This document shows, piece after piece, positions 26,085 to 33,533 of a stretch of DNA of 64,000 bases. The position numbers were made by a program, and so were the translations under genes. The notes under the pieces were generated by a model. That model was not told where the DNA came from. It did not search any database and saw nothing but the letters and a program-made list of their open reading frames with translations. The stretch's first letter is position 1; every line of letters begins with the position of its first letter. Origin of the DNA: Treponema phagedenis (lineage in GTDB: Bacteria > Spirochaetota > Spirochaetia > Treponematales > Treponemataceae); assembly GCF_008153345.1 (NCBI RefSeq), contig NZ_CP042818.1, forward strand, positions 1,426,001 to 1,490,000. The letters run 5' to 3'.

Positions 26085-26420
26085 TCCAACTGCTTTAAAA
26101 CTCGCAGCCACTGTAAACAATAACAGCAAAAATTACATGCAGAACAAGCACGGACGCCCGTGGTTCCAAACAGAAACGATGTTTTAAAGCAAAACTGTTT
26201 GCAAAGCTTTAAAACTCGTAGGTTTCATTTTGCCACGGACGGCAAAACTCAGAACGGGCACGGACGCCCGTGGTTCCACGCAGAAACGATGTTTTAAAAG
26301 CACAACCGCTTTCAAGTGCTTTTAAAACTCGTGGTTTAGTTTTTGACAAGGACGGCAAAAACTAAACCGTTGTGTCGAACTCTTTTTTATAAAAATTTTA
26401 TTATGATTAGTAATTTTTGG
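26085..26420 (-). repeat. Mosaic MITE-like element fragment, copy f
   Basis: Reverse orientation, filling most of the 25940-26550 gap. It has two CGATG...CTCG hairpins (stem TTTTAAAGC at about 26177-26220; stem TTTTAAAAGCAC at about 26286-26331), two copies of the GCACGGACGCCCGTGGTTCC palindrome arm, two TTTTGCC-type palindromes and the tail GTTGTGTCGAACTC, TTTTTTATAAAAATTTTATT. Before it, 25940-26084 holds nothing recognised. Confidence 0.75.
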
Positions 26421-26550
26421 ACGGATTGAAAAACTCATTTAAGATCTTAAAAAAAAGCTTGCAGAAGTAATGGAGCTTAGCTAAAGACTAAGCTCCATTC
26501 CCATGTTATTTAATAGCACGGAGTAATTTTTACTTTTTTGAAAGTCAGGT

Positions 26551-27279
26551 TTATTTTGTATAGGCAAAGCTTGCGGACTGTTTTATGCGGGAAGGGGTGT
26601 TTTTATCAATTATCGCTTTTCGGATTCTCAGAATGCAGTATAAAAGATAAATTCCGCTATACAATATGATACTGAAAAAATGTTTATCGAGTTTTGGTGC
26701 AAGTACAAGCATGGTGTGTACATAAATTAAGATAAAGAAAGGGTAGGCAAGTTTTTGCAGTGATTTCCATTTTTTTTGATCCATCTTTTTTCGTATTGTT
26801 TTGAACGAGGTGATAAAAAGCGGAATAAGCATAAGAATTATCGCAAGAGAAACATAGGTTGCGGTAAGACGGTGCCACTCAAAGCTTGACGGGTTTACAA
26901 TGGCGTTAATAAAATATGCTTTCTTTCCGACAAAGCCGTATATGATATTATGTCCCAGCGTAAATATCGATGCAATAATCGACATCTCTCCGCGAAGCGA
27001 ATAAAAATGATTGATTACTGCGTTTCGTTTTGTGAATACTCCGGCATACATAACGAGTATAAAAACAACGGTTGAAAAGGCTCCGCGTTTAAACAGATTT
27101 ACAACATACATGGTAAACCATTTCGGCATAACCTTATACCATCCGAACGAATAATAGAGTATTTGTAAAACAACTAAGACAATTGCCGCCGCATAAAACG
27201 GAACGGGATGTTTTTTGATTGTTTTTCCCAAAAGCCCAAATAAAACAAGTGAAACAACTAATGAAATCCAAATATACAT
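26551..27279 (-). CDS. Ferric-reductase-like transmembrane haem protein
   Basis: A 242-residue membrane protein with about seven helices and histidines placed for haem ligation (TLGHNIIYG, FEWHRLTAT, YVHTMLV). It matches the ferric reductase-like (MsrQ/YedZ/FRE) transmembrane family and lacks cytoplasmic FAD/NAD domains. Convergent to the iron island and near the FMN lipoprotein, it could pass electrons to extracytoplasmic iron. Divergent from the FabK-like gene across a shared regulatory gap. Confidence 0.75.
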   Translation of the reverse strand: MYIWISLVVSLVLFGLLGKTIKKHPVPFYAAAIVLVVLQILYYSFGWYKVMPKWFTMYVVNLFKRGAFSTVVFILVMYAGVFTKRNAVINHFYSLRGEMSIIASIFTLGHNIIYGFVGKKAYFINAIVNPSSFEWHRLTATYVSLAIILMLIPLFITSFKTIRKKMDQKKWKSLQKLAYPFFILIYVHTMLVLAPKLDKHFFSIILYSGIYLLYCILRIRKAIIDKNTPSRIKQSASFAYTK

Positions 27280-27307
27280 GGAGAACTCCTGAAATTAAGT
27301 TTGCTTA

Positions 27308-27335
27308 AGTTTACAAAATTAAAAATTTTTGTCAA
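27308..27335 (-). promoter_or_regulatory. Promoter of the ferric-reductase-like gene with direct repeat
   Basis: On the minus strand TTGACA (27335-27330), a 16-base spacer and TAAACT (27313-27308). The plus strand here reads TTAAGTTTGC TTAAGTTTAC, a near-perfect 10-base direct repeat overlapping the -10 box, a possible regulator site. Confidence 0.55.
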
Positions 27336-27388
27336 TATTTTTCATAAAGATTTTTAATTTTTATTACAGAGAATTGAAAAATGTCTGC

Positions 27389-27408
27389 AACGGTTTACAA
27401 AACGTTGA
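27389..27408. promoter_or_regulatory. CAACG-N10-CGTTG palindrome before the FabK-like gene
   Basis: CAACGGTTTACAAAACGTTG has 5-base perfect arms. It lies 58 bases upstream of the start, in the place of an operator. Weak on its own. Confidence 0.3.
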
Positions 27409-27465
27409 AATCTATATACAGTTATTTCAGTTTATTTTATGAGAATTTTATGAGAGAGGTTTAAA

Positions 27466-28410
27466 ATGAAAACAAAACTGACTGTTAATTTCGGAATTCA
27501 ATATCCGATTGTGCAGGGCGCTATGGTATATATTGCGGATTCAAAATTGGCTGCCGCCGTTTCAAATGCGGGCGGGCTTGGAACAATCGCTACCGGCGGA
27601 CAAAATGTGCAATGGATTGAAGCCGAGATCACAAAGGCAAAAGCATTAACCGATAAACCGTTTTCGGTTAATGTGGTGCTTATGGAAGATGACAAGGAAG
27701 AAAAAATCGATGCGGTTATCAGGCAAAAGCCTTTTGCGGTAACACTCGGTGCGGGAAATCCGCGGCCTTATATCGAAAAAATTAAAAACGCGGGGATCAA
27801 AGTAATAACAGTTGTGCCCTCGCTTAGACTGGCAAAACGGATGGAAGAAAGCGGTGCGGATGCCGTTGTCATCGAGGGAATGGAGGCAGGCGGACATATC
27901 GGCACCCAAACAACAATGGTTTTGATGGCGCAGGTTATTCCGCATATAAGTATTCCGGTTATTGTTGCCGGCGGTTTTGCAAGCGGGAACAGCGTGGCTG
28001 CCGCCCTTTTAATGGGAGCCGCAGGCGTGCAGATGGGAACACGGTTTTTTGCTTCAACCGAGTGCATAGCGCACCAGAATGCAAAACAGGCACTGGTTGA
28101 CGCAGGCGATGATGCAACCCAAATTACCGGATATCTTGCACGGCATATGGTACGCGGAATTAAAAATGAGTTTACCGAAGAATACCTGAAAAAGGAAAGC
28201 GAGGGAGCTTCCGCTGAAGAGCTTGAAAAATTTGTAATCGGCACAAGCAGAAAAGGCGCCATTGACGGAGATAGGCACTGGGGCATGGTACACGCAGGGC
28301 AAATTGCTTCAATTATTGATAAAGTAGAGCCGGCTGATACAATAATGCAAAAAATTATGGCGGAAACCGTCAAGACGCTGCAACATGCGCAAGCCTTGTT
28401 AAACAGCTAA
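27466..28410 (+). CDS. FabK-like enoyl-ACP reductase / nitronate monooxygenase family flavoprotein
   Basis: A 314-residue TIM-barrel FMN enzyme. Seen are YPIVQGAM near the start, SNAGGLGTIATG, the substrate/flavin loop EGMEAGGHIG, PVIVAGGFASG and GAAGVQMGTRFFAS. These fit FabK (NAD(P)H-dependent enoyl-ACP reductase) and the related nitronate monooxygenases. The full length and the EGxEAGGHxG loop favour FabK. No other fatty-acid gene is adjacent, so the specific assignment stays provisional. Ribosome site GAGAGG. Confidence 0.82.
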   Translation: MKTKLTVNFGIQYPIVQGAMVYIADSKLAAAVSNAGGLGTIATGGQNVQWIEAEITKAKALTDKPFSVNVVLMEDDKEEKIDAVIRQKPFAVTLGAGNPRPYIEKIKNAGIKVITVVPSLRLAKRMEESGADAVVIEGMEAGGHIGTQTTMVLMAQVIPHISIPVIVAGGFASGNSVAAALLMGAAGVQMGTRFFASTECIAHQNAKQALVDAGDDATQITGYLARHMVRGIKNEFTEEYLKKESEGASAEELEKFVIGTSRKGAIDGDRHWGMVHAGQIASIIDKVEPADTIMQKIMAETVKTLQHAQALLNS

Positions 28411-28578
28411 GCATCGCCCTATTCCGTTGAAGATTTTAATCTTGCCGTTTTGTGACACACAAGGCGGCAAGATAGCTACTCACAAATAAATCAATGTATA
28501 AAAAATCCTATAGATAAAAAATGCATGCTTAAATTATTTGTCAATAGGTAAAACTTTTTAGTTCGTCGCTCAGGTTGT

Positions 28579-29661
28579 TTAAATATTTTCAGGATTATCT
28601 TCGGATTCTTGCAAAAGTTGTAATTTTCGCTCCTTTGCATAATGGATAAAAGTAAAAAAGAGGATGACTGTAGAAAATGCAAGAAGAAGCAGAACAAAGG
28701 CAATAATACCTCTTAAAACAGAGGCAACAGTAACTAAAATCGTAAGAAATAATTGGATACAAATAAGAATTACCAGCGTTTCTCGGGAGGAAAATCCCAA
28801 AAGCATGAGTTTATGATGAATATGCAATTTATCCGGTGTTCCAAGCGGCTTGTGCTCTCTTGCTCTTCTCCAAATAGCGGCAAAAGTATCTAAAATCGGA
28901 ATTGATAATAGAACAAATGTATACGGGAACGTTATCGCTTCAATGCTTGACGTTGTTTTCATAAGAGGCAGCACTCCAAATGTGAAGCCTAAAAATTGAC
29001 TTCCTCCATCACCCAAAAAAATTTTTGCTCTTGGAAACGGCAAATTAAATACTAAAAAACCTGCAATAGAACACATTAAAATAAGACAGAAAAAAGAAGT
29101 TATTTTGTTATCATAAAAATAAAATAAAACCGTATACATAAGCAAGGAAAGAAAGGTAATACTTCCGCTTAAGCCGTCTATTCCGTCAATTAAATTTATC
29201 GCATTAATTATTCCAATAATCCAGATGAAGGTAAAAGGATACGCAAACCATCCAAGTTTTAAATATGAAGAAAAAGGTGAAAAAGAAATGAAGGTGAATT
29301 TAAAATTACCTGCAAGGACAATGATTGCCGCAGTGCATTGAACGGCAAGTTTATATTTTGCTTTCCAAGGTTTGATATCATCCCAAACCCCCATCCAAAA
29401 AATAAGAATTCCTGCTCCGACTAAAAACCAAATATTACTGATATAAGGGACTTTATAATATTTTATACATATTGATAAAACAATTGTTACAGTAAAACCT
29501 ATTATAACCCCCAATCCCCCTAACCGAGGAACATTTCCTGAGTGTACTTTTCTTTCATCGATGGTATCATAAAGACCATAACGCTGAGAAAATTTTATCA
29601 CAAGCAATATAGAAATATATGATAAAATAAAGGCAAACAGTAATATAAAAGCATTTAACAT
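28579..29661 (-). CDS. Undecaprenyl-phosphate HexNAc-1-phosphate transferase (WecA/TagO/MraY family)
   Basis: A 360-residue integral membrane enzyme with about eleven helices. The family catalytic motifs are present: WDDIKPWKAKYKL (DD), NAINLIDGIDGLSGS and FLGDGGSQFLGF, plus the late His-rich HKPLGTPDKLHIHHKLMLLG typical of WecA/TagO/RgpG. It transfers a sugar-1-phosphate to undecaprenyl phosphate to start a surface glycan. It stands alone on the minus strand; no glycosyltransferase cluster adjoins it. Confidence 0.92.
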   Translation of the reverse strand: MLNAFILLFAFILSYISILLVIKFSQRYGLYDTIDERKVHSGNVPRLGGLGVIIGFTVTIVLSICIKYYKVPYISNIWFLVGAGILIFWMGVWDDIKPWKAKYKLAVQCTAAIIVLAGNFKFTFISFSPFSSYLKLGWFAYPFTFIWIIGIINAINLIDGIDGLSGSITFLSLLMYTVLFYFYDNKITSFFCLILMCSIAGFLVFNLPFPRAKIFLGDGGSQFLGFTFGVLPLMKTTSSIEAITFPYTFVLLSIPILDTFAAIWRRAREHKPLGTPDKLHIHHKLMLLGFSSRETLVILICIQLFLTILVTVASVLRGIIAFVLLLLAFSTVILFFTFIHYAKERKLQLLQESEDNPENI

Positions 29662-29794
29662 CAGGGCTATCTCTTTAATAATTATTAAAAAATTTAATAT
29701 GTTCTACGATCAGTTTAGCATAAAATTTTCCGTAAAACATACCTTACCATAAATTTTTAATTATATCAAGTTTTCTTTACTGTAATTCCACGGC

Positions 29795-30112
29795 GTACAC
29801 ACGAAGAAAAAACGTACCTGTATGGGCGTTGCGGTTTGAAGCTTACAGAAAACCGGCTTAACCATTCGTCTTGCCGGAGTTGAATACATACAAACCGCCG
29901 GCGTACTACGGGCTCCGGCTATCGCCTGCGGCTGTTTTTGCGCTATTTTGAGCGCGCAAAAACGATCCGGCTAAGCATTTTTGAAAAAATGCTTAGCCGC
30001 CCTCCGTCCGCCTAACGCCGGTCAAGATATTTTTGCTTAGAAACTGTTGCAAAAACATCTTGACCGCGAGTTTTGCCTGTTTACAAATAGATTATCAGGC
30101 AAAACATCGTTA
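29795..30112. repeat. Chain of palindromes upstream of the ferredoxin region
   Basis: Consecutive inverted repeats: GTTTTTGCGCT/GCGCAAAAAC (about 29934-29963), CGGCTAAGCATTTTT/AAAAATGCTTAGCCG (near 29970-30000), GTCAAGATATTTTTGC/GCAAAAACATCTTGAC (about 30020-30064), and a CGAGTTTTGCCTG/CAGGCAAAACATCG module (30066-30110). The segment CGTTGCGGTTTGAAG with AAAACCGGCTT at 29828 recurs inverted near 37000-37032. No ORF is convincing from 29662 to 30828. Confidence 0.75.
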
Positions 30113-30286
30113 GCAATTCTGATTTTTTTGTCCATGTACAATGCTGAACAATGACGGTTCTGATTATTGTTTTTGCTCCCCTGTGCGGTTATTTTTTTCA
30201 TGCGTAAGCTCCGCTTTGTCCTCATGGTTATAAAACAGCAGCTAATCTTATATAGAACGTTTTCAGCTAAAATTTTTGTGGATATT

Positions 30287-30707
30287 CTTAATATAACGTT
30301 TTCTAAATAAGTTGCTGTTAGTAATCGGAACATTGGCAATAATAGCTTGCAGATTCAGCATTCCTACGGTAAGTCTACTCACCGTTGTCAAAATCAGAAC
30401 GGGCACGGACGCCCGTGGTTCCACGCAGCAGCGACGTTTTAAAAGCACAGCCGCTTTCAAGTGCTTTTAAAACTCGCAGGCATAATTTTGCCACGGACGG
30501 CAAAATTATGCCGTGCGGTGGTTCCAAACAGAAACGATGTTTTAAAAGCATAAAATTTCCCCAAGTCTTTTAAAATTCGTGGTTTAGTTTTTGCCATGGA
30601 CGTCAAAAACTAAACCGTTGTGTCGAACTCTCTTTTATAAAATTGTCTTGATTTTTGTAAGATGTATTAAAAAACGGATCGAGTTATTAAAAAAAACGCT
30701 ATATTAG
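30287..30707 (-). repeat. Complete but degenerate MITE-like element, copy g
   Basis: Reverse orientation. The ends are CTTAATATAACGTTTT (30287) and AAAACGCTATATTAG (to 30707). Inside are CATTCCTACGGTAAG, GAACGGGCACGGACGCCCGT, two CGA(T)G hairpins (stems TTTTAAAAGCAC and TTTTAAAAG), two TTTTGCC palindromes, GTTGTGTCGAACTC and ATCGAGTTATTAAAA. About 420 bases, longer than copies h and o because it has two hairpin cassettes. Confidence 0.8.
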
Positions 30708-30828
30708 TGATTTTATCGAAAAAAAAGAGTTTTTATTCTGAAAGGCAATTAAAAATAAACAGTCTTCTTGATTTTTAATCTCAAATTTTGTATTATATAA
30801 ACATCACACTTATGTAAGGAGACCTTTT

Positions 30829-30999
30829 ATGGCGTACAAAATTTCAGAAGAATGCATTAACTGCGGCGCATGCAAAAGCGAGTGCCCGGTAAATGCAATC
30901 AGCGAGCAGACAGACATGCATGTTATTGATGCAGGGCTTTGCATTAGTTGCGGAGCGTGTGCAGAAGTTTGTCCTGCGCAAGCAATTTCGGAAGAGTAA
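30829..30999 (+). CDS. 2[4Fe-4S] ferredoxin
   Basis: A 56-residue protein with two CxxCxxCxxxCP clusters (CINCGACKSECP and CISCGACAEVCP), the clostridial-type bacterial ferredoxin pattern. The AAGGAG ribosome site lies 8 bases upstream. It is a soluble low-potential electron carrier. The next gene starts 27 bases later, so they may be co-transcribed. Too short for length-limited gene calling but unmistakable by motif. Confidence 0.96.
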   Translation: MAYKISEECINCGACKSECPVNAISEQTDMHVIDAGLCISCGACAEVCPAQAISEE

Positions 31000-31026
31000 T
31001 CTTCTCTAAAGAGTCTGCGGTGGATT

Positions 31027-31440
31027 ATGAAACAGATACTGAATATTTTAGCCGGCTATAAGACAATTCTCTTGGGAGTATGCAAATTCCTTTTAATAGC
31101 GGGAGGATGTTTGGTAATCGGTTTTGTCATTGTGTATCCGTTATGGTGGTTGGCAACAACAATGCCGAAAACATATACGGTAATAACACTTGGCATATTC
31201 GGTATTATACTTTTATACACGATAAGCAAAAAACTTATTCGATCGTATAAAAAAAATCCTCGCAGACTTTTACTTATTCTCTTAAAAAATTTTGTCCTTA
31301 TCGTTGGGCTCTTTTTTACTTCGTATCTTGTGTTGTTGCAACAACGCTTATTTGCACTTCTTTTTTTTCTTTTACTTATCGGTATTTACGGCTTTCTAGC
31401 ATTCGGTATTTCTGAAAAAGAGCCGATACAGTCTATATGA
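31027..31440 (+). CDS. Hypothetical membrane protein, four helices
   Basis: A 137-residue protein with four predicted membrane helices and a central basic loop (SKKLIRSYKKNPRRLL). I do not recognise the family. The stop overlaps the start of the M23 gene by 4 bases (ATGA), so the two are translationally coupled and may work together at the envelope. Confidence 0.75.
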   Translation: MKQILNILAGYKTILLGVCKFLLIAGGCLVIGFVIVYPLWWLATTMPKTYTVITLGIFGIILLYTISKKLIRSYKKNPRRLLLILLKNFVLIVGLFFTSYLVLLQQRLFALLFFLLLIGIYGFLAFGISEKEPIQSI

Positions 31441-32357
31441 GACTGCCTGCGCGATACGTTTTTTTTCTGTTTTTTTTAAATATTTCCTTTTCTTTTGCTC
31501 AATCTCCGTATCCTAAAATAAATTCATTGGAAATGAAAGATATCGGTTTTCAGCAATACAGCGATGATGTTCGCAAAGCACGCATGGCGCTTGCCGAAGG
31601 CAAAAAAGGAAGAGAGCTTCCAATCAGTTTTTATGCCTATGTTGCTAAAAAAAATGATACAATTATCCGTATTGCGGCTCGGTGTAGCATTCCGTATGAT
31701 TCTATCGTGAGTTTAAATAGGATTGAATCGGTATCAATGGATATCGAAGGAAAAACATTGATTTTGCCCTCTGTTCCGGGTTTGTATGTTGCCGAAAAGC
31801 CGGGTACGCCGATAGAAAACCTCCTTGCGGCATTGAGTAAAAAAATTAACGCTCCCTCGTTCTTATTGCCCTTACCGAACCCTGATAATTTTAAAGAAAA
31901 AATCAAATTTCTTTGTATCCCGAATGCTATTTTTGACGGAACGGTGCGCATCTTTTTTCTAAAACCGTTTTATCGTTTTCCGCTTGATAAAGGTATTTTA
32001 ACTTCCGGTTTTGGCAATAGACCGAGTCCGTTTACCGGAAAACCGAGTTATCATGCGGGAATTGATCTTGCAGCTCCCATGGGCTCCCCGGTATATGCTT
32101 GTGCCGCCGGAGAAATAAAAAAGATCGCAACAAATAATATTTACGGCAAACATATCATACTAAAGCATATTGATGGCAGGGAAAGTCTGTACGGACATTT
32201 AAGCGCGGTTGAGGTGCAGTTGCATCAAAAGGTCAAATCTGGTAAAATAATCGGTAAGGTTGGTATGACGGGGATGTCGACGGGGCCTCATCTTCATTTT
32301 GAAGTGCATGAGCACGGAGTTCCAAAAAATCCTGCAACTTTTATTCAAAAACGTTAG
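31437..32357 (+). CDS. LysM plus M23 peptidase-domain protein
   Basis: A 306-residue exported protein: a signal peptide (FFLFFLNISFSFAQS), a LysM-like segment at about residues 65-122 (KKNDTIIRIAARCSIPYDSIVSLN), and a C-terminal LytM/M23 domain with Zn motifs HAGIDLA, LYGHLS and HLHFE. Both metal motifs are intact, so it is probably an active cell-wall endopeptidase or an amidase activator. PBP1A lies downstream, in line with wall remodelling. Confidence 0.92.
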   Translation: MRLPARYVFFLFFLNISFSFAQSPYPKINSLEMKDIGFQQYSDDVRKARMALAEGKKGRELPISFYAYVAKKNDTIIRIAARCSIPYDSIVSLNRIESVSMDIEGKTLILPSVPGLYVAEKPGTPIENLLAALSKKINAPSFLLPLPNPDNFKEKIKFLCIPNAIFDGTVRIFFLKPFYRFPLDKGILTSGFGNRPSPFTGKPSYHAGIDLAAPMGSPVYACAAGEIKKIATNNIYGKHIILKHIDGRESLYGHLSAVEVQLHQKVKSGKIIGKVGMTGMSTGPHLHFEVHEHGVPKNPATFIQKR

Positions 32358-32385
32358 TCAAACAATGGAATAGTTTTGAGGGAAG

Positions 32386-33354
32386 ATGAATAAAAAGAAA
32401 TTTCTTTGTACAATTACTCTTTTTTTCTTTTATATATCTTTATTTGCAACGGAGAAGATAAAGACTGAATCGCTGCGAATTGTAAGCTTTCCTGCCGGTG
32501 ATTTTCAAATAAAAACCTTGAATTTCCATTGTAATGAAGCTCTGGCAATTAAAACAGAGGGAGAAAATCGCTTTTTACGCGGCTTTGAAATAGAAATAAA
32601 ATATAATACGGCAGCAAAATATGTAAATGATATTATTTACGAAATATATACGGATTTAAAGCCCCCACTCTCTGAAAAAGAGACAAATTATCACGCAACG
32701 CGCCTTTTTTCCGATTCTTTGCGTGAAGGTGTTTCTACCGTGTTTTATATTCCGCTCATTGAAGAAAAAAACAAAAAGAATGCTCCTTCTGTAAAGCAAG
32801 TGCCTTTTTTCCCTTCAGAACAGCAAGTATTTTTGCTTAAATGTACAGCAAAAACTCCTCTTAAAAATATTGAAAAAATAAACGTTTCTATAAAAATAAA
32901 GCCGATGTATAAAAATGAGGGGGGCTTAAAACTTCAATTTGAATATCCGGACAAAATAGAAAAACCGCTCAGTGTTCAAATAAATGATGAATATCTTTAT
33001 AATTTTAAAGAGCTTACGATTCTTCCTCCGGGTGAATATAAACTGGTAGTAAGTTCAAATGATTATCGATCGGAAATTCTTACTTGTACGGTTGAAAAAG
33101 CAAAAATTGCCGAAGTCTGTATTGCGTTAAAATCAATTATTCCTCTTGTAACTATCCATGCATCCGAAGAGGTGCAGGTTTTTATAGATAAGACGGAGGT
33201 AACGGACTTTACAACTCCGCATAAAATCACTACAGGAAAACATACCGTCACGTTTAAAGCTGCAGGTTATACTATTATGCGTGAAATAGTGGCGGAGGAA
33301 GGAAAAACGTATACTATTTCCGTATTACTTGATGCAGTGATTATTGAAGAATAA
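32386..33354 (+). CDS. Exported PEGA-like domain protein
   Basis: A 322-residue protein with an N-terminal signal (MNKKKFLCTITLFFFYISLFA), a middle beta-rich region of unknown family, and a C-terminal stretch (VFIDKTEVTDFTTPHKITTGKHTVTFKAAGY) typical of PEGA surface-layer-like domains. It is 28 bases behind the M23 gene and probably in the same operon. Function unknown. Confidence 0.7.
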   Translation: MNKKKFLCTITLFFFYISLFATEKIKTESLRIVSFPAGDFQIKTLNFHCNEALAIKTEGENRFLRGFEIEIKYNTAAKYVNDIIYEIYTDLKPPLSEKETNYHATRLFSDSLREGVSTVFYIPLIEEKNKKNAPSVKQVPFFPSEQQVFLLKCTAKTPLKNIEKINVSIKIKPMYKNEGGLKLQFEYPDKIEKPLSVQINDEYLYNFKELTILPPGEYKLVVSSNDYRSEILTCTVEKAKIAEVCIALKSIIPLVTIHASEEVQVFIDKTEVTDFTTPHKITTGKHTVTFKAAGYTIMREIVAEEGKTYTISVLLDAVIIEE

Positions 33355-33384
33355 AACCTTCTTAAAAATCTCCTTAAGTTTTTC

Positions 33385-33489
33385 TTGACCTCGCCGATAC
33401 CTTAGTATCGGTAATTCGGTTCCCCTCCCACCCACCGAATTACCGACAGCCTGATTGGCGGGCCGGTTCCGAGACCGGCTCTTTTTTTT
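33385..33489 (+). ncRNA. Candidate structured small RNA with C-rich loop and terminator
   Basis: Three consecutive stems fill the gap between the PEGA gene and PBP1A: CCGATAC/GTATCGG (33394-33411), TAATTCGGT/ACCGAATTA (33412-33442) with the loop TCCCCTCCCACCC, and a GC-rich terminator GCCGGT/ACCGGC with flanking GG/CTC pairing into eight T residues (33459-33489). The unpaired CCCCUCCC is complementary to Shine-Dalgarno sequences, as in C-rich-loop sRNAs of Firmicutes. No good promoter directly upstream was found, so it may be processed from the upstream mRNA. Confidence 0.45.
33459..33489 (+). terminator. Rho-independent terminator before PBP1A
   Basis: GGGCCGGT TCCGAG ACCGGCTC followed by eight T residues. 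Confidence 0.88.
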
Positions 33490-33533
33490 ATTAGCCCCTT
33501 GAAAAAATACTGTTTTTGTGTTTGTATAGAACG

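Noticed and set aside
27768-28373. 201-residue minus-strand ORF opposite the FabK-like gene
   Set aside because: It is the antisense shadow of a strongly conserved coding frame.
28438-28475. CTTGCCG/CGGCAAG hairpin after the FabK-like gene as a terminator
   Set aside because: Only 7 pairs with a long loop and no T-run; too weak to call.
24025-30015. Integron attC sites (GCCTAAC near 24033 and 30009)
   Set aside because: Treponema integrons exist, but here there is no integrase, the expected matching GTTRRRY partner is not clear, and no cassette-like promoterless ORFs lie between the sites.
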